Positions 37,624-37,690 of a DNA stretch of 37,690 nucleotides are shown here, piece after piece. A program made the position numbers and the translations under genes. This DNA is from a virus: IMG/VR virus record IMGVR_UViG_3300048587_000213, positions 1 to 37,690 of that record, one strand, 5' to 3'. A model generated the notes under the pieces. It saw nothing but the letters and a program-made list of their open reading frames with translations. It searched no databases and had not been told where the DNA came from. Every line of letters begins with the position of its first letter. Positions within the stretch are counted from its first letter, which is position 1.

Positions 37624-37690
37624 CAGATCCTCGTGTCCGCCGAGTAGTGGCGGTCTTCGTTGGCGGCGGCGCCCAGGCCCATGGCGGCAT
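37623..37690 (-). CDS. 3' end of the gene upstream of integrase
   Basis: Only the last 22 codons are in the window, ending MGLGAAANEDRHYSADTRI at TGA 37623-37625, which overlaps the integrase ATG. In many phages the gene in this place is an excisionase or a small early protein, but too little is visible to assign it. The coupling shows that integrase belongs to a longer leftward operon that continues beyond the right edge. Confidence 0.4.
   Translation of the reverse strand, partial: AAMGLGAAANEDRHYSADTRI

Noticed and set aside
1-37690. CRISPR array, rRNA genes or insertion sequences
   Set aside because: No regularly spaced repeats of suitable size, no rRNA-like sequence and no transposase with terminal inverted repeats were seen. 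The only repeat clusters are the iterons and the target duplication.

Overview
The window is almost wholly one temperate, lambda-like siphophage. It is GC-rich with tightly coupled genes, and the gene set points to a gammaproteobacterial host, most likely Xanthomonadaceae such as Xanthomonas or Stenotrophomonas. The host call is inference from style, not from a marker gene.

Layout. (1) 1-4168, minus strand: one unbroken operon of small genes. From upstream to downstream these are short membrane proteins, two winged-helix-like proteins, a cupin-like protein, a coiled-coil protein, and then two complete genes plus the start of a third for DUF1566/C-type-lectin-like proteins. The two complete genes end in sequences that differ only where adenine is mutable, the signature of a diversity-generating retroelement (DGR). 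The reverse transcriptase and template repeat are not in the window and are expected left of position 1. (2) 4318-5444: control region with an XRE repressor (minus), a divergent Cro-like gene (plus) and four 15-bp operators of the form ACACG-N3-CGTGTA. Two lie between repressor and cro, and two over the leftward promoter. (3) 5446-9446, plus: early genes ending in a CHC2/Toprim primase and a VirE-type helicase, followed by a cluster of 10-bp iterons that may be the replication origin. (4) 9852-17369: terminase small and large subunits, gpW-like protein, portal, a single-ORF fusion of ClpP-like protease, scaffold and major capsid protein, and a DUF2190 decoration protein, closed by a strong terminator. 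(5) 17452-19376: lysis cassette (membrane protein, GH108 endolysin, holin-like protein, overlapping Rz/Rz1 spanins), placed between head and tail genes. (6) 19373-32149: neck, tail terminator, tail tube, G/GT chaperones with a -1 slippery site, tape measure, hub, J-like tip protein and fibre proteins. (7) 32178-36289: cargo genes: DUF2188, an adenine methylase, a membrane protein on the opposite strand, and the TcmP/DUF5131 pair. (8) 36332-37690: an att core made of the 3' part of a tRNA-Lys(CUU), then a tyrosine integrase and the end of an upstream gene.

The att core has phage-type genes on both sides and no tRNA 5' half. The arrangement therefore looks like attP of a circular or virion-form genome rather than an integrated prophage end. 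On that reading the leftward operon starting at 4340 runs off the left end, through the DGR, and comes back at the right end as (xis-like)-int, as in the lambda left operon.

The most interesting content is the tandem DGR target array. It sits in the repressor-controlled early operon instead of the late tail operon, and one target carries a motif shared with the C-terminus of this phage's own tape measure protein.
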